Below, piece after piece: positions 22,774-33,793 of a DNA stretch of 64,000 nt. Positions within the stretch are counted from its first letter, which is position 1. Every line of letters begins with the position of its first letter. Source of the stretch: Siphonodentalium dalli (taxonomy: Eukaryota; Mollusca; Scaphopoda; Gadilida; Siphonodentaliidae). The position numbers and the translations under genes are program-made. The stretch is from positions 22,928,134 through 22,992,133 of the forward strand of contig CP136065.1 in NCBI GenBank assembly GCA_032622095.1, written 5' to 3'. The notes beneath the pieces are model-generated. The model ran no database searches, was not told the DNA's origin, and was given only the letters and a program-made list of their open reading frames with translations.

Positions 22774-23406
22774 TTATTTTGATTCTTTTATAATTCCTCT
22801 ATCTAACATTTTCTGTATTTCTTCCTTCTCTACCTCTCTTTTTCCTATCGGAAGTCTCCTCGGGCGCTGCATGATGGGTTTGGCGTCGCCGGTATCAATT
22901 TGGTGCAACACTCGGTTACATCGCCCCAAGTCCTCAGGTGATTTGGCAAATACGTCGGGGTTGGCTGTCAACAGGGCTGCCAGATTATGTTTCTCTCCGT
23001 CTTTGAGGTGTTTAGAACTTCTTTCGTACAGATCATGTAGGTGCTCTGGTATCCTTTCGCTCTTGTTTGGCATTATTTCGTCTATTTCTAATGGCTCTGA
23101 TTGCACCCCCATATCTGGATCTTTGACGAGCTCACACGTACCTATTGTCATCTTTGGGTATAAATCAATGGGATCTTGTTCCATGTTAATTACTCGGACA
23201 GCCTTGTTCTCAGCCTGTGCGTTGATGACGCCTCTTACTAGGCATACTCTTTTATTATTTGGGCCTTTGGCTTCTACGTATGCATTCATTTCGCTGGATT
23301 TTATATTTTCCATCTCTGGCACGGATATCATCACAGTGCTGATAGAGCGGGCGGGTAAGGTGATGCGTTCCTTTACTTCGACTCTGCATATCATATTTTC
23401 TGGCAC
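22774..23406 (-). pseudogene. Gypsy pol: protease-RT linker
   Basis: About 210 codons link protease and RT. The segment has a spacer with charged residues and ends with the conserved entry to RT (RRLPIGKREVEKEEIQKMLD, then RGIIKESK). The next codon is TAA, after which RT continues in the same frame, so a single nonsense mutation separates them. It overlaps the protease frame by 16 bp at 23391-23406 in another register, which points to an indel or a programmed shift. Confidence 0.7.
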
Positions 23407-23876
23407 TTAATTTCGCCCTCCTGTGTATGTAAGGTTCTGGTTTGATAGTCCAGCTTGGATGCATACCTCGTTAAGAAATCTTGTCCCAGAATTCCATCTG
23501 GCGTTACATCACAGATTCTCATCCGATGCTTGAATTTCATGTCGCCTATTTCCATATCGGCCTCTACAGTACCTCGTAAGTCTATCAAGGTTCCATTTAC
23601 GTTATGGATGTTCTCTTCACATCTTTCTATATTCACGGGCCCTTTAATTTCTCGCATCTTTTTCTGTGATAAAATTGATGTCGTAGCTCCGCTATCGACT
23701 AATAGATCAAATACTGCCTCTAATATATGGCACCTAATATAGAAGCCATTGTCGCCCTTTCCAATATGTCCAAGTCTATTTGATGTCACCTGAGGCCTTG
23801 TCTCAGTATCCAGCAAATCTTGGCCTATCGACTTGCCGGTTTGAAGTTTCCCGGACCGGTCATATTTGTCCTTGGA
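23391..23876 (-). pseudogene. Gypsy pol: aspartic protease
   Basis: The active-site triad is DSGA in LLVDSGATTSILS, followed by the hydrophobic GILGQDFL flap-to-C-terminal motif typical of retroviral-type proteases. The frame is open upstream of any candidate start to a stop at 23877-23879, so it is part of a longer gag-pol frame whose gag is missing. The join to LINE sequence at about 23876 marks the truncation. Confidence 0.75.
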
Positions 23877-24987
23877 TTATTCTGTCCCATCATTCTGGGT
23901 GATTGCTTAAATGATACCTCAATATACCTGACAGTTGAAAGTCCTGCGCTAGCCGCTAATATACTAAATGATGACCTATATACGCTCGATCAATGGTCAA
24001 AAAATGGCTTGTCGAGTTCAATCCACTAAAAACCGAATCAATGTTACTAGCAAGAAAGGATACAGACGTCCACCACCCCCACTAACTATGGGAACTACCA
24101 CCTTAATCGAAGTTCCTTTTCATAAACACCTCGGACTGATCTTCAATAACCGAGGTACGTGGTGCACACACATCCGCATCATGATCGAAAAGGCATGGAA
24201 ACGGGTTAATCTAGTTAGGAAACACAGATTTACATTGAACCGTAAAACACTGGAAAGAATATACTTTGCCTATGTAAGACCAGTGCTTGAATATGTATCA
24301 CCAGTATGGGATAATTGTCCTAATTATCTCAGCAATGATATAGAGAAAATACAATTTGAAATGGCAAGGATCGTTACTGGAGCGACGAACGGCGCCAGTA
24401 AAGAGAGCCTACTATTAGATACTGGTTGGGAGTCCCTGGCATCCAGGAGGGAAAATCAAAAGCTAATACAATTCCACAAGATAGTTAATAGTACAGCCCT
24501 CGTGTACCTACGAAATTATATTTGTCACTCTGAAAACCAAACCGGTTATAATCTTAGACATCATGCAATACGACTACCATTGGACGCCACAAAGGATATT
24601 TATAAAGATACATTTTTACCCTCTACAATAAGCGATTGGAATAGACTGCCAGAGTGTGTAAAAAATTGTACCAACCTGGACAAGTTTAAAGAGTCACTTG
24701 CTGACGATTGTATATACACACACCCATACTACTATCATTGCCATAGTCGCAAATCCCAAGTATACTACACACGATTGAGACTGAAATGTAGTAATTTGAA
24801 CTTCGACCTCATGACCAATTTTGTTAGGCCCGACCCATATTGTGCATGCGGTGCTGTTGAAACAGCCCATCATTACCTGTTAGAAAGCCATTTATATCAG
24901 GCATCAAGATTGGAATTGCTATCATCTCACCCGAAAGTTCCATTAGGGAAAATCATAGTATTTTCGAGGCCGCACAAAGATACATAA
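23876..24987 (+). pseudogene. 5'-truncated LINE: C-terminal part of ORF2
   Basis: It starts in the RT palm: the region corresponding to the YADD motif reads LNDTSIYL, so the motif is lost. It continues through the thumb (KHLGLIFNNRGTW, YVRPVLEYVSPVWDN) to a C-terminal CACGAVETAHHYLLE cysteine-histidine segment and a TAA at 24985. Two frameshifts lie at about 24003 and 24060. The phrasing LDTGWESLASRREN is common in invertebrate CR1/L2/I-like LINEs. Endonuclease and ORF1 are absent. The 3' UTR probably continues to about 25.5 kb; no tail was located. Confidence 0.8.
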
Positions 24988-25583
24988 TTAGTACAAAACG
25001 ATTCTAAACGTAATACTATGTCACATGTCTTCTGCCATTGAGTCATATATAAAGTCATACATAATGTCATAATTCGGAAAGCCTGACTGCCCAGCTAACT
25101 CACGTAGTCTCTGTACGCCAAGTTATACACAATTGACATATAATTCTACAGCCGAATGTTAAACTACCCCGCCCCCATTGACCATCCTATCTTTCTGACC
25201 TTTCTTAAACCTAACTACTCTCCTTTCGTCCCATTGGTTACCTTTAATTCCCTAATCACACCCACTCCAGTTCTTATCTTATTTCTTGTTATCTGTTGTT
25301 GAGTGCGATCTATATCAAAATCACCAATAAGTTATTTAAAGTATAAATCAGAAAAAATTCCCGTCTGACACGCCCGAACGGCCTTATGTAGTTCGGAAAA
25401 TTTAAGCGATCTGGGAGAGGACTTACAAAAAAGCCACAATAGGCTTGTTATCTCATCCCTTTCCAATCACCCATACTCATCCATTAGCATTTTTGTAAAA
25501 TATTCATCTTGTTTTGTATTGGGAATAAATATTGTTTACACCAACATGTCTACAAAAAAATCTGGCAGCATTTTGATTTGCAG
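24988..25583. other. Probable LINE 3' UTR and flank
   Basis: Open frames end at 24987. The following C-rich, AT-rich sequence has no recognised signal. A TTCGGAAA motif appears at 25075 and 25392. Confidence 0.4.
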
Positions 25584-25673
25584 AAAGACACATCGTGTCC
25601 TATGAAGCGAAGTGCCCAACTACAATTTCCAGTTCCAAAAAAAGTTACCTCCAATTTTGTGACACATTTGAAG
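25584..25673 (+). CDS. Candidate 90-bp exon, gene unknown
   Basis: It is bounded by TTTGATTTGCAG before 25584 and the strong donor AAG|GTAAGT at 25673/25674. The exon is exactly 30 codons (KDTSCPMKRSAQLQFPVPKK and ten more) and stays open in this frame. It could be an upstream exon of the HECT-like gene at 31.8-33.3 kb, but no phase chain links them. The evidence is splice sites only. Confidence 0.35.
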
Positions 25674-25830
25674 GTAAGTTTCCATTTCTATGTATTGGTA
25701 TTGTTTAATTCCATTGACATATTACTTCAGTCATATGGTGGTATTGGTATATGCAATGTTTCTTGTCCCTACTAATTTGCAAATGAATGACAAGGTGGGG
25801 ACAAATATCTGCCTCACTAATCCCCCAATT
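25674..25830. other. Intergenic or intronic, nothing recognised
   Basis: Short stretch between the candidate exon and the inverted-repeat element. Confidence 0.3.
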
Positions 25831-27142
25831 AGGCCTAAACAAAAAATACGTTTGTTTCCGCTAACCCGACCGACCCTATTTTAAACCCCCGACCCTAAAC
25901 TTTTTATTGCCATTGCAAAAAAAAAAATTGGACCAAAAAAATATATTTATTTAAATTATTTTTTTTAAATTTAGGTCCCAATTCATATCATAACAAGATG
26001 CAAAACATTTATATATTTATATATATATTGACATGTAAAGTATGTTTGGCTTTATCTAGCTTTCATCTGTGAAAACTTCAAATAATTTGAGTTCAGGTAT
26101 GTTATCATTCAGCATTCAGACTTCAGTATTTCAATCAATTACAGCACAGGAACATTAACAATTTGATCAAATCAACCTGGTTATCAAGTGGGATCTCATA
26201 ATAAACGAAAAATTAACATATAGATTAGTACCATATATAGTCATTACTACCTTAATACATGTACATTGTTTCTGTACTACATGTACATGTAGTATTTCTG
26301 TACTACATGTACACGTAGTATATTATGTACGGTATGTGTCTCACTTGAATTTTATAAAATAGCCTATTTATGAATTAGAGTGATAACGGCAAGTTTCATT
26401 TCAAGCAGGATAAGCATAATCCATTGAACCAAAAGATATCTGACAATAACTTATAAGCATTTACAATCCATACATATATAAAAAGTTCAAAAGTTATGCT
26501 TGAGAAACTTGATAAAATTTACCTCTCAGTAAAATTCAAAATACTGACTCAAAGAGCCTTTATAATAGATTAGCTCTAAATGCAATGGATTTTCAAAAAA
26601 TTTCCAGGGGGATAACACCCACCATCATCAGGGGGTCACCCTTCCCAAACATTCCTCCTCTCAGGCCTTCAGGTTATGCCTTCGGCATATCATTGCCCAA
26701 AAACAGGTGTCCCCAAACAATACCTACATCCTTCACTGAATGCGGAGGAGAAGGTGGTGTTGTGAAGCCATCCTTAAGAGATCGGTACAAGACGGTCACT
26801 CCAATATGTGAACAGTGCAGTGGTGCTGGACTGACTCCAGTTGTCGCCAGACCATATGGGAAATATTAGGATTATCAAAGACTATATTAGTATATAGACT
26901 AATATATATCATGTAAATATTAAAACATATGTAAGATTAAATTGGAGTTTCTAGTTCCTCTGTCATCTGGGTTGACCTGATTGGAGCCAAGAAGTGCATA
27001 GTTTGGGTTATTGACAAGTATTATACAGTTATTTTTAAAGATACTGGAAAAAAAAAGTTAACAAAAAAAAAGAAGTTAAGCCTACCTACCCTAATTTTTT
27101 TTAGCTCGTTAGCGGAAACAAAGGTATTATTTTTTTAGGCCT
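25831..27142. mobile_element. 1.3-kb inverted-repeat element (AGGCCTAAA termini)
   Basis: The left end AGGCCTAAACAAAAAATACG then TTTGTTTCCGCTAAC is repeated inverted at the right end (GTTAGCGGAAACAAAGGTAT ... TTTTAGGCCT). The subterminal GACCGACCCTA / TAGGGTAGGTAGGC also pair. An ACATGTACATGTAGTA microrepeat lies at 26258-26320. No transposase was recognised. A target duplication is not clear (possibly TTA). Confidence 0.65.
26585..26869 (+). other. Small unrecognised ORF with CX2C inside the AGGCCT element
   Basis: There are 94 codons from ATG to TAG. The second half (KPSLRDRYKTVTPICEQCSG, then AGLTPVVARPYGK) looks protein-like, with one C-X2-C pair. I do not recognise it. It may be a captured exon or the tail of a lost transposase, or it may be chance. 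Confidence 0.25.
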
Positions 27143-27853
27143 TAGCAGTGTCTAGTGTTGGTATTGTGTCACCAGTAAGCTGGTGGCCACAAAGGCTAAT
27201 TATGTTTATGACTCTAATTTTAACAATCAGAGTGTTGATTATCTTATTGTTCTTTACAATGGCATGGGTGTGTGTCTGACTTACTGGGACGGTCTTATTT
27301 CCTTAATAATTAAATGATGGATACATATATGTCTTACTAAAATACTCTTATAATTTTCATTTTTTGCGAAAGCATCAAGATGTCACATGAATCCAGTCAC
27401 ACAAGCACCATCAGCAAGTGACCAACAACTTATAATCTTTCAGTATGCAAAAACATCAACCAAGAATGCCAAAGCATTGAAGATAGTTAGCAAAGTTCAC
27501 AAATCTCTGATATCTATGCGAGGCCGTTTTCACATTTATTCCTGATTTGCACTTAAGCGCAAATAGATCTTCCTTTTTAGAAAAAAACCCCTTCATATCA
27601 ATGGCTCAAGCCTTGCTACCATGTGATCATAAGGGGAGGACCTCCAGTGATGCTTTGCCAAATAAAAATGAATGGGAACAGTTCATTGTGCAACCTTGTC
27701 CTACTCCGAAGGCTATGAAAGACAGTTTTCACATTCAGGCTATCACCTCCATAAGATTTTTAGGAAGGTCTAAACCAATTAAGTTATCATTTTTCATTAG
27801 AAATCCATTTTCCCTCCTTTTTTCATTTGAACTTGGGGCAGCTGGGTGTACAT
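27143..27853. other. Intergenic, no gene recognised
   Basis: One degenerate copy of the GCGCTTAAGCGC palindrome family (GCACTTAAGCGCAAAT) lies at 27547. An open frame at 27547-27918 has no family resemblance and runs into a microsatellite. Confidence 0.35.

Positions 27854-27885
<32 letters not shown>
27854..27885 (+). repeat. (ATT)n microsatellite
   Basis: About ten uninterrupted trinucleotide units. Confidence 0.95.
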
Positions 27886-28212
27886 GATACATTTAGAACG
27901 CATTATACAATAAATTAGTTTCAATGCGCTTACAATACAAACATTGCACACATCCTCTATAAGTATTACAATGCAAATAATTTATGATGGATGACAGGAC
28001 TGTTCAGTCAGCAAATGAAAGATACTCATTAAAGTCTGAATTGGATCAGTGTATTTGGAGAGGATTAAACCTTCAATGGCTTCATCATTCTGTTCATTGA
28101 GGTGCAGTCTTCATAGGATAAGTTGAAGGCTTTGTTTGGTATTTAAGACATTTTTCTCCAATGAATCAAGAGTTGAATCAAGAACAGAAGATAATTCATT
28201 CACAGAATCAAT
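27886..28212. other. Intergenic, nothing recognised
   Basis: No supported feature before the tandem duplication starts. Confidence 0.35.
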
Positions 28213-28437
28213 TGCCGGAGGAAGAGGTTAGTATCAATTAAACCAATGATTGGATTTTAAATTAATTAGATCGATCGGTCTTATTAATATTAAGACCAGT
28301 TGAATTGGTCTTTTCCAGACTTGCATGTACGGTAACTGGAATAAGGGGAATCACTTTAAACTGTTCTATAATTAACCCAATTGTGTTGTAACATCATGTA
28401 ATATATAGATCTCTGTCAATCTGTTAGGTTTCCAGAT

Positions 28438-28544
28438 TATTTGCGCTTAAGCGCAAATAGGTTATTTGCGCTTAAGCGCAAATAATCTAATGGTTACCAA
28501 AGCTCTCAGTCTCCATTCGATTATTTGCGCTTAAGCGCAAATAA
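28438..28544. repeat. Cluster of three perfect 22-24 bp palindromes (copy A)
   Basis: TTATTTGCGCTT and its exact complement form palindromes at 28438-28459 (22 bp), 28462-28485 and 28521-28544 (24 bp each), all centred on GCGCTTAAGCGC. They are conserved in copy B at 30065-30172. Confidence 0.95.
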
Positions 28545-28625
28545 AGCCTGGCATCTTCATACCATATCAAGTTTTCATTCAACACCGATATGGTGCACAT
28601 GGTAGTTCTGTCATCGTACCCCTGA

Positions 28626-29209
28626 TTAACCCTTTCATGATGGGAGCTGCACTATTGCAGCATTAAAGATCCTATGCCCGTGAATTTTCTTATAGATGCA
28701 AGTTTCCCATAGGGAGCCTCGCATGTATTTAAAGAATGCACTAGCTTACAAGGTGAATATTTTTAGGCCAGTCAGGGACGCCGGAGAAGGGGGCATGAGG
28801 GGGCACCACCCCCCTTGCCCGGGCCCGGTGTGTCTAATTGGGACCCAAATGGTGCCCTACTGGCTCGTTTGCCCCCCTTGCCCTTTCGTGCTTCCGGCGT
28901 CCCTGAGGCCAATGTATTATCTTACAGGTATATATGTGAGGCTCCAGGGGTCGATTTAATTTTAAAAATTTGTATAGCATTTTGCAGCACTTGGAAGATT
29001 TTGTATAGTAATCCCTACGATACCAATACATGTTTTTTCATTGTAAATAATTGGTAAGCCAAAATTGGAAATTGCATTGTGAATTGCGATTTGAATCCAG
29101 TTAACTCAATCCATTCGAGGCTCCCTATGGAAGACTTGCATATATAAGAGAATACATTGGCACAGGGTATTTACAAAATTTCAAGAAACTCCAGTCATGG
29201 AAAGGTTAA
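28626..29209. mobile_element. TTAA-flanked inverted-repeat element
   Basis: TTAA at 28626-28629 and 29206-29209 bound termini CCCTTTCATGATGGGAG and (complement) CCTTTCCATGACTGGAG. Subterminal TGCAAGTTTCCCATAGGGAG pairs with CTCCCTATGGAAGACTTGCA. The ends resemble the piggyBac-like MITE at 9964-10166. Copy B of the duplication keeps only the left part (from 30254). Confidence 0.65.
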
Positions 29210-29740
29210 TACATTTCAGAATTATTTGACTACTAGCATGGACTAGTGTATGTTGCAAAGTATTTATAATGTGGGGGAGGTGGTGGAAAAAATAAATTGC
29301 AGGCAGGTATGCTATGTTTTGTTTGCATCTGGCAATTTTGGGAACCCTTCACCCCAAGCCAGCAAAACATATTTGTTTCCACCATATTTTTAGACACCTA
29401 CCCCCAAAGTTTCTCTAACTTACATCTTAATCAGTATACAACTCATAGTTATAGAACTCTAATAGTACGTGGCTATTTCAGTTCCAAAACATGGAATATA
29501 ACAATTAATATCTTTGAACATTATCAAGCTTAGATGTTTGTTTATGAATCAGTTAGATACCAGTTGTACCATAATTCCAAAACTATTCCTGACTATAATG
29601 CCAACCAGTCCATCATCCACATGTATACTGTACCGACCCATACCATTTTTTACCATCCACTGGAGATCAATTTATGATAGGCTATGAAGCAGTTTCCGAG
29701 TGTAGTTAGATATTTATCACAAATTTGAGGAGTAACAAAT

Positions 29741-29845
29741 TTATTTCTGAGTTCATTAACATAGTCTCATTAGGATAGTATGTTGCCTACTCATATTTAT
29801 GCATACAGAATATCAGAATATCAATATCAACCTCCTCATTTCTTT
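29741..29845. other. Junction between duplication copies
   Basis: This carries an imperfect duplicated phrase around CAGAATATCAGAATATCAA and leads directly into copy B. Confidence 0.4.
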
Positions 29846-30850
29846 GAGGAAGAGGTTAGTATCAATTTAACCAATGATTGGATTTTAAATTAATTAGATC
29901 GATCGGTCTTATTAATATTAAGACCAGTTGAATTGGTCTTTTCCAGACTTGCATGTACGGTAACTGGAATAAGGGGAATCACTTTAAACTGTTCTATAAT
30001 TAACCCAATTGTGTTGTAACATCATATAATACATAGATCTCTGTCAATCTGTTAGGTTTCCAGATTATTTGCGCTTAAGCGCAAATAAGTTATTTGCGCT
30101 TAAGCGCAAATAATTTAATGGTTACCAAAGCTCTCAGTCTCCATTAGATTATTTGCGCTTAAGCGCAAATAAATCCTGGCATCTTTATACCATATCAAGT
30201 TTTCATTCAACACCGATATGGTGCACGCGTTAGTTCTGTCATCGTACCCCTGATTAACCCTTTCATGGTGGGAGCTGCACTATTGCAGCATTAAAGATCC
30301 TATGCCCGTGAATTTTCTTATAGATGCAAGTTTCCCATAGGGAGCCTCGCATGTATTAAAGAATGCACTAGCTTACAAGGTGAATAATTTTAGGCCAGTC
30401 AGGGACGCCGGAGAAGGGGGGGCATGAGGGGGCACTCCCCCATCTTGCCCTGGCCCGGGGTGTCTAATTGGGACCCAAATGGTGCCCTACTGGCTCGTTT
30501 GCCCCCTTGCCCTTTCGTGCTTCCGGCCTCCCGGAGGCCAATGTATTATCTTACAGGTATATATGTGAGGCTCCAGGGGTCGATTTAATTTTTTTAATTT
30601 GCATAGCATTTTGCAGCACTTGGTAGATTTTGTATAGCATTCCCTACGATACCAATACATGTTTTTTCATTGTTGTACCATAATTCCAAAACTATTCCTG
30701 ACTATAATGCCAACCAGTCCATCATCCACATGTATACTGTACTGACCCATACCATTTTTTACCATCCACTGGAGATCAATTTATGATAGGCTATGAAGCA
30801 GTTTCCGAGTGTAGTTAGATATTTATCACAAATTGGAGGAGTAACAAAAT
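29846..30850 (+). repeat. Tandem segmental duplication, copy B
   Basis: Same order as copy A, with small substitutions. The 514-bp interval of A is missing at about 30671, where CATGTTTTTTCATTG joins TTGTACCATAATTCC. It retains all three palindromes. Confidence 0.85.
30065..30172. repeat. Cluster of three perfect palindromes (copy B)
   Basis: 24-bp palindromes lie at 30065-30088, 30090-30113 and 30149-30172, identical in core to those of copy A. Bases between them have changed while the palindromes have not. Confidence 0.95.
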
Positions 30851-31435
30851 ATAATTCTGTACAGTACAATCCTCAATATATTTGATAGATTCAGCAGTGT
30901 TCACAGGTGATTACAATCCTGAAGAAATTAAGTGATGACTTATTTTAGAGCCTGGTGCCATCAAAACATTAACATTGCATACCTGAATTCAATATAACAC
31001 CATAATCTTTGACTGATAAATTTGTTTTGTTGGAGAATATACATGATCATGATTCGTTTGTCAATTTTGTATACAATGTGAGAGTTGTTAATGGCCTTTA
31101 AAGCCAGAGTAGCCAGACATTTGAAGGAAAGTGACATTCTTTGTTAATTAACTGTCCTATCTTTCAAATTCAAATATTAATTTTGTATGGAGTGTTAATT
31201 CAAGCCATGGAATATGGGGCAAACCTTGTCTTACAGGTGGACAGGAAATTCCTTGGATTACTTTATGTGTATATAATTGACAATAAAACAATAACTAATC
31301 TTACCAGCCAACCCATGTTTCTTATAAGATAACAATCTGTATATGAATGGAACAATATTACAACATTCCCAGATTTTCATATTTAGAGTGAATTTCTCAC
31401 AATAAAAAGCATACTGTCAGGCTGCAGCTATGACA
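30851..31435. other. Upstream flank or intron of the HECT-like gene
   Basis: No exon was supported here. An open frame at 31141-31332 lacks splice logic and family resemblance. Confidence 0.35.
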
Positions 31436-31565
31436 AATTTCATAATGATCCGACCAAATGTACGACCTGTAGCCTGAATTGTTGACGCCTTACGTGCACA
31501 TGGACGACAAAGCCATGGCAATAGCTCAAACTTTACAAAGTAAAGTTGAGCTAATAAAAATGTTT
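31436..31565 (+). repeat. 3' fragment of the tandem-core element family
   Basis: CGACCTGTAGCC, then GACGACAAAGCCATGGCAAT and the hairpin AGCTCAAACTTTAC ... GTAAAGTTGAGCT match the right end of the element at 48391-49966. Only the terminal ~130 bp are present. Confidence 0.75.
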
Positions 31566-31847
31566 GTTGAGGAGGTCAATAGAGTTTTTACAGGAAATAG
31601 TGGCAAAAATCATACTGCATTATCGAGCTTATGAACCCAACAGTCTACCATCTGAAATCATTGCTATTTGCATGAAAATAAATCAAACATTTCTCATTGC
31701 ATATTTTAGTCTTTTAGTGCTTATTTGCTGAATTATTTTCACAAATGGGGTGCTTTCTTAACACCTTGACTTCAGTAATCAGTAGTCATATCCTAAAATG
31801 GCTGGCACATTCAGGCACATTTGATTAAGATTTGAAACATTTTCCAG

Positions 31848-32018
31848 GTGTCACCGAGACGATACTTTGTAAAAGGTGTGCGCCCTCCACTCCATTGACA
31901 GCAGAATTGCTCTACCAATGCTTTTCATTTAAAGACTATGGTGAAGAAGGATCCAACAATAGATCTCAGTCACAAAAGATAATTGGATTCCTTGAATCCT
32001 TTATCTATGATGTGGACG
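31848..32018 (+). CDS. Internal exon of a HECT-like gene
   Basis: The acceptor CATTTTCCAG ends at 31847 and the donor GACG|GTATGG lies at 32018/32019. The 171-bp exon enters at codon position 2 and exits after one base, exactly matching the entry of the exon at 33016. It encodes a segment with CKRCAPSTPLTAELLYQCF and an acidic linker ending GFLESFIYDVD. This resembles the helical region just before the HECT C-lobe. On its own it would not be assignable; the phase match and the downstream exon support it. Confidence 0.6.
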
Positions 32019-32059
32019 GTATGGGCTATACCATATAATATTGATACATTATTTAATGA

Positions 32060-32480
32060 AAATGTCATTGACACTTTAGCTTAACATGACCTTGACTATG
32101 ATGGCAGTCATGACTTTTGTCCAATCAATCACAATACAACCTATCTGTGTCAATGGTACAGTATGTAGTCTGTACTAAAAGATTTACATTGTACAATACG
32201 AAAAGTGGCATAACTCCATCAACAATCATCGGACCATACATAACCAACTTAGAACCTGGCCTGAATCTTTTCAAATATGAATCATGTACCAAATATCAAG
32301 ACATTCTGTTGAATATTGCTCAAGTTATCATCTGGAAAACCCCAAAAACAGTGATTTCTAAGTCGAAAAAGTGGCAAAAATCATTGGACCGTGATCAAAT
32401 TCGAACCACGTACAAAATATCCAGAAATTCTGTTGAATATTGTTCAAGTTGACATCCTGACACCCTGAAAACAGTAAGTA
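32060..32480 (+). repeat. Intronic non-autonomous element fragment
   Basis: It begins AAATGTCATTGACACTTTAGCT, similar to the left end of the 48391-49966 family. It then carries ~150-bp internal repeats (ATCATCGGACCATACAT / ATCATTGGACCGTGATC; ATTCTGTTGAATATTG twice). It lies wholly in the HECT-like intron. Confidence 0.5.
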
Positions 32481-33015
32481 AAATAAAAGGTCACAGACCC
32501 CACATCCCCCGAATCGAGGTAGCTTTTTGGGAGATTGGCTTTTTTTTTAAGAACCAAAAATTAAAATTGGGAAATTTTTACTCCAACTAAACAATGACCT
32601 GCGCGTTCTCAAAGGTGAGCCACACACAAAGTATCAAGAGATTCTTTTGCAGATTACTCAATTTATCGTTTAGACAATAAGCACTCTTACTATATAAATG
32701 AGCCTTGAAACAGTTTGTGATAAGTGCACACTATATAAATATACCTATCTTATATTTTTGATACATATGTGTGATTCTAAAGCAGAAAAAGTCAAGTTAA
32801 TTTTTTATATGAAGTCTTATATATGTTCAGCACATTTTAAAGCAAGGAATAGATTATTTTAGAATAATTTCCTCATGTGAAAGACACAATTTCAAGTTTA
32901 TTATTAGCGTGAACCTAAGAATATATTGAGTATATTTGATTTAAATTCTGCATCAATGCACAAATACGAAGCACTGTTGTCCTTTGATGACCAGCATTGG
33001 CTGCTATATTTTCAG

Positions 33016-33299
33016 ATAAGAAAATTTCATATGACAGCAGCAGACAAGTTCTTCTTGAAGACATTCTGCAATATATTACCGGATGCAGAACCGTAGTTCC
33101 GGGAGGATTTGAGAAATCAATCGAAGTCCATTTCTCACAAGAAGTGGATACTGATGGGAATACTATAAAAAGATATCCCTTTGTATCTACATGTGCCGAT
33201 TACATGATATTCCATCTATGGATGTCATGTAGCTATGAGAGGTTCAATGAAGTATTTATCGAAACCATCATTGGGAGCAAAGGGTTTGGACATGTATAA
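33016..33299 (+). CDS. Terminal exon of a HECT-type E3 ligase-like gene (C-lobe)
   Basis: The acceptor TATATTTTCAG ends at 33015. The exon enters at codon position 2 and runs about 94 codons to a TAA. The product shows the C-lobe landmarks: LEDILQYITGCRTVVPGGF, then a beta strand, then the catalytic-type STCADYMIFHLW (Cys in the Thr-Cys motif), and a C-terminal GSKGFGHV, like the GFG end of invertebrate HECT-like proteins. Such enzymes pass ubiquitin from E2 through this Cys to the substrate. Upstream exons with the N-lobe were not found, so it may be incomplete or a relic. Confidence 0.65.
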
Positions 33300-33317
33300 G
33301 AGGCATTCGGTGTAAAA

Positions 33318-33793
33318 TTAAAGGTACTCAATCCGTAAAGAGGGTCCCCATCTCAACAGATTCCAACAATCCGATCAGAGGGTCCTATATTACTATTTCT
33401 TTGGGGGTAAAAAATATTTGATTCGAGTCGAGGAACCCATCAAACAAAGCTCAGAGTTATTAGATATTGATTTTTGAAATTTGTTAATTTCTCGAGATGA
33501 GTACTAATAATTGCCGTCAATTTTGAAACCTGCTCGAGATGATTACACCAAAACTCTATTCAAACAGACAAGGATGGATAACTCTAAAATCAAGTGGTAA
33601 TAATCACGCAATTTTGACTACGTATTGGGCCAGAAAGAATTCCCTATAATGAAAAATAATAGATTTCTAAAATCGATATCTAACAAATCTGAGCTTTGAT
33701 GGGTGACTTCCTCGACTCGAATCAAATATTTTTGACCCCCGAAGCCATTGAAATAGTAATTGAGATGAGTTTTATCGGATTGAGTACCTTTAA
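33318..33793. mobile_element. TTAA-flanked MITE, copy 2
   Basis: TTAA at 33318-33321 and 33790-33793; termini AGGTACTCAATCCG and CGGATTGAGTACCT are exact complements. The inner TTTGATTCGAGTCGAGGAA / TTCCTCGACTCGAATCAAA also pair. It is the same family as 305-761. It begins 18 bp after the HECT-like stop codon. Confidence 0.85.

Larger units (their letters stand above)
13506..23876 (-). mobile_element. Ty3/gypsy-type LTR retrotransposon, 5'-truncated, with nested insertions
   Basis: Read on the minus strand, the order is protease, RT, RNase H, integrase, accessory zinc-finger ORF, polypurine tract, 3' LTR. This order (RT before integrase) is that of Ty3/gypsy. Gag, the primer-binding site and the 5' LTR are missing: the coding sequence stops at about 23876, where a LINE begins. 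Two younger elements sit inside it (14791-15692 and 16137-18234). Stops and frameshifts in every ORF show that it is dead. I found no second LTR copy in the window. Confidence 0.85.
28213..29740 (+). repeat. Tandem segmental duplication, copy A
   Basis: It begins GAGGAAGAGGTTAGTATCAA and shows ~97% identity to copy B through ACCAATACATGTTTTTTCATTG (to ~29042). A 514-bp segment (29043-29556) is absent from B. Homology resumes at TGTACCATAATTCCAAAAC (29557) and runs to about 29740. It contains three perfect palindromes and a TTAA-flanked MITE. A block with GGGACGCCGG ... CCGGCGTCCC forms a further inverted repeat at 28778-28905. Confidence 0.85.

Noticed and set aside
27547-27918. A 123-codon ORF ending in a run of isoleucines
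   Set aside because: The Ile run is a translated (ATT)n microsatellite, and the N-terminal part starts in a degenerate palindrome with no splice or family support.
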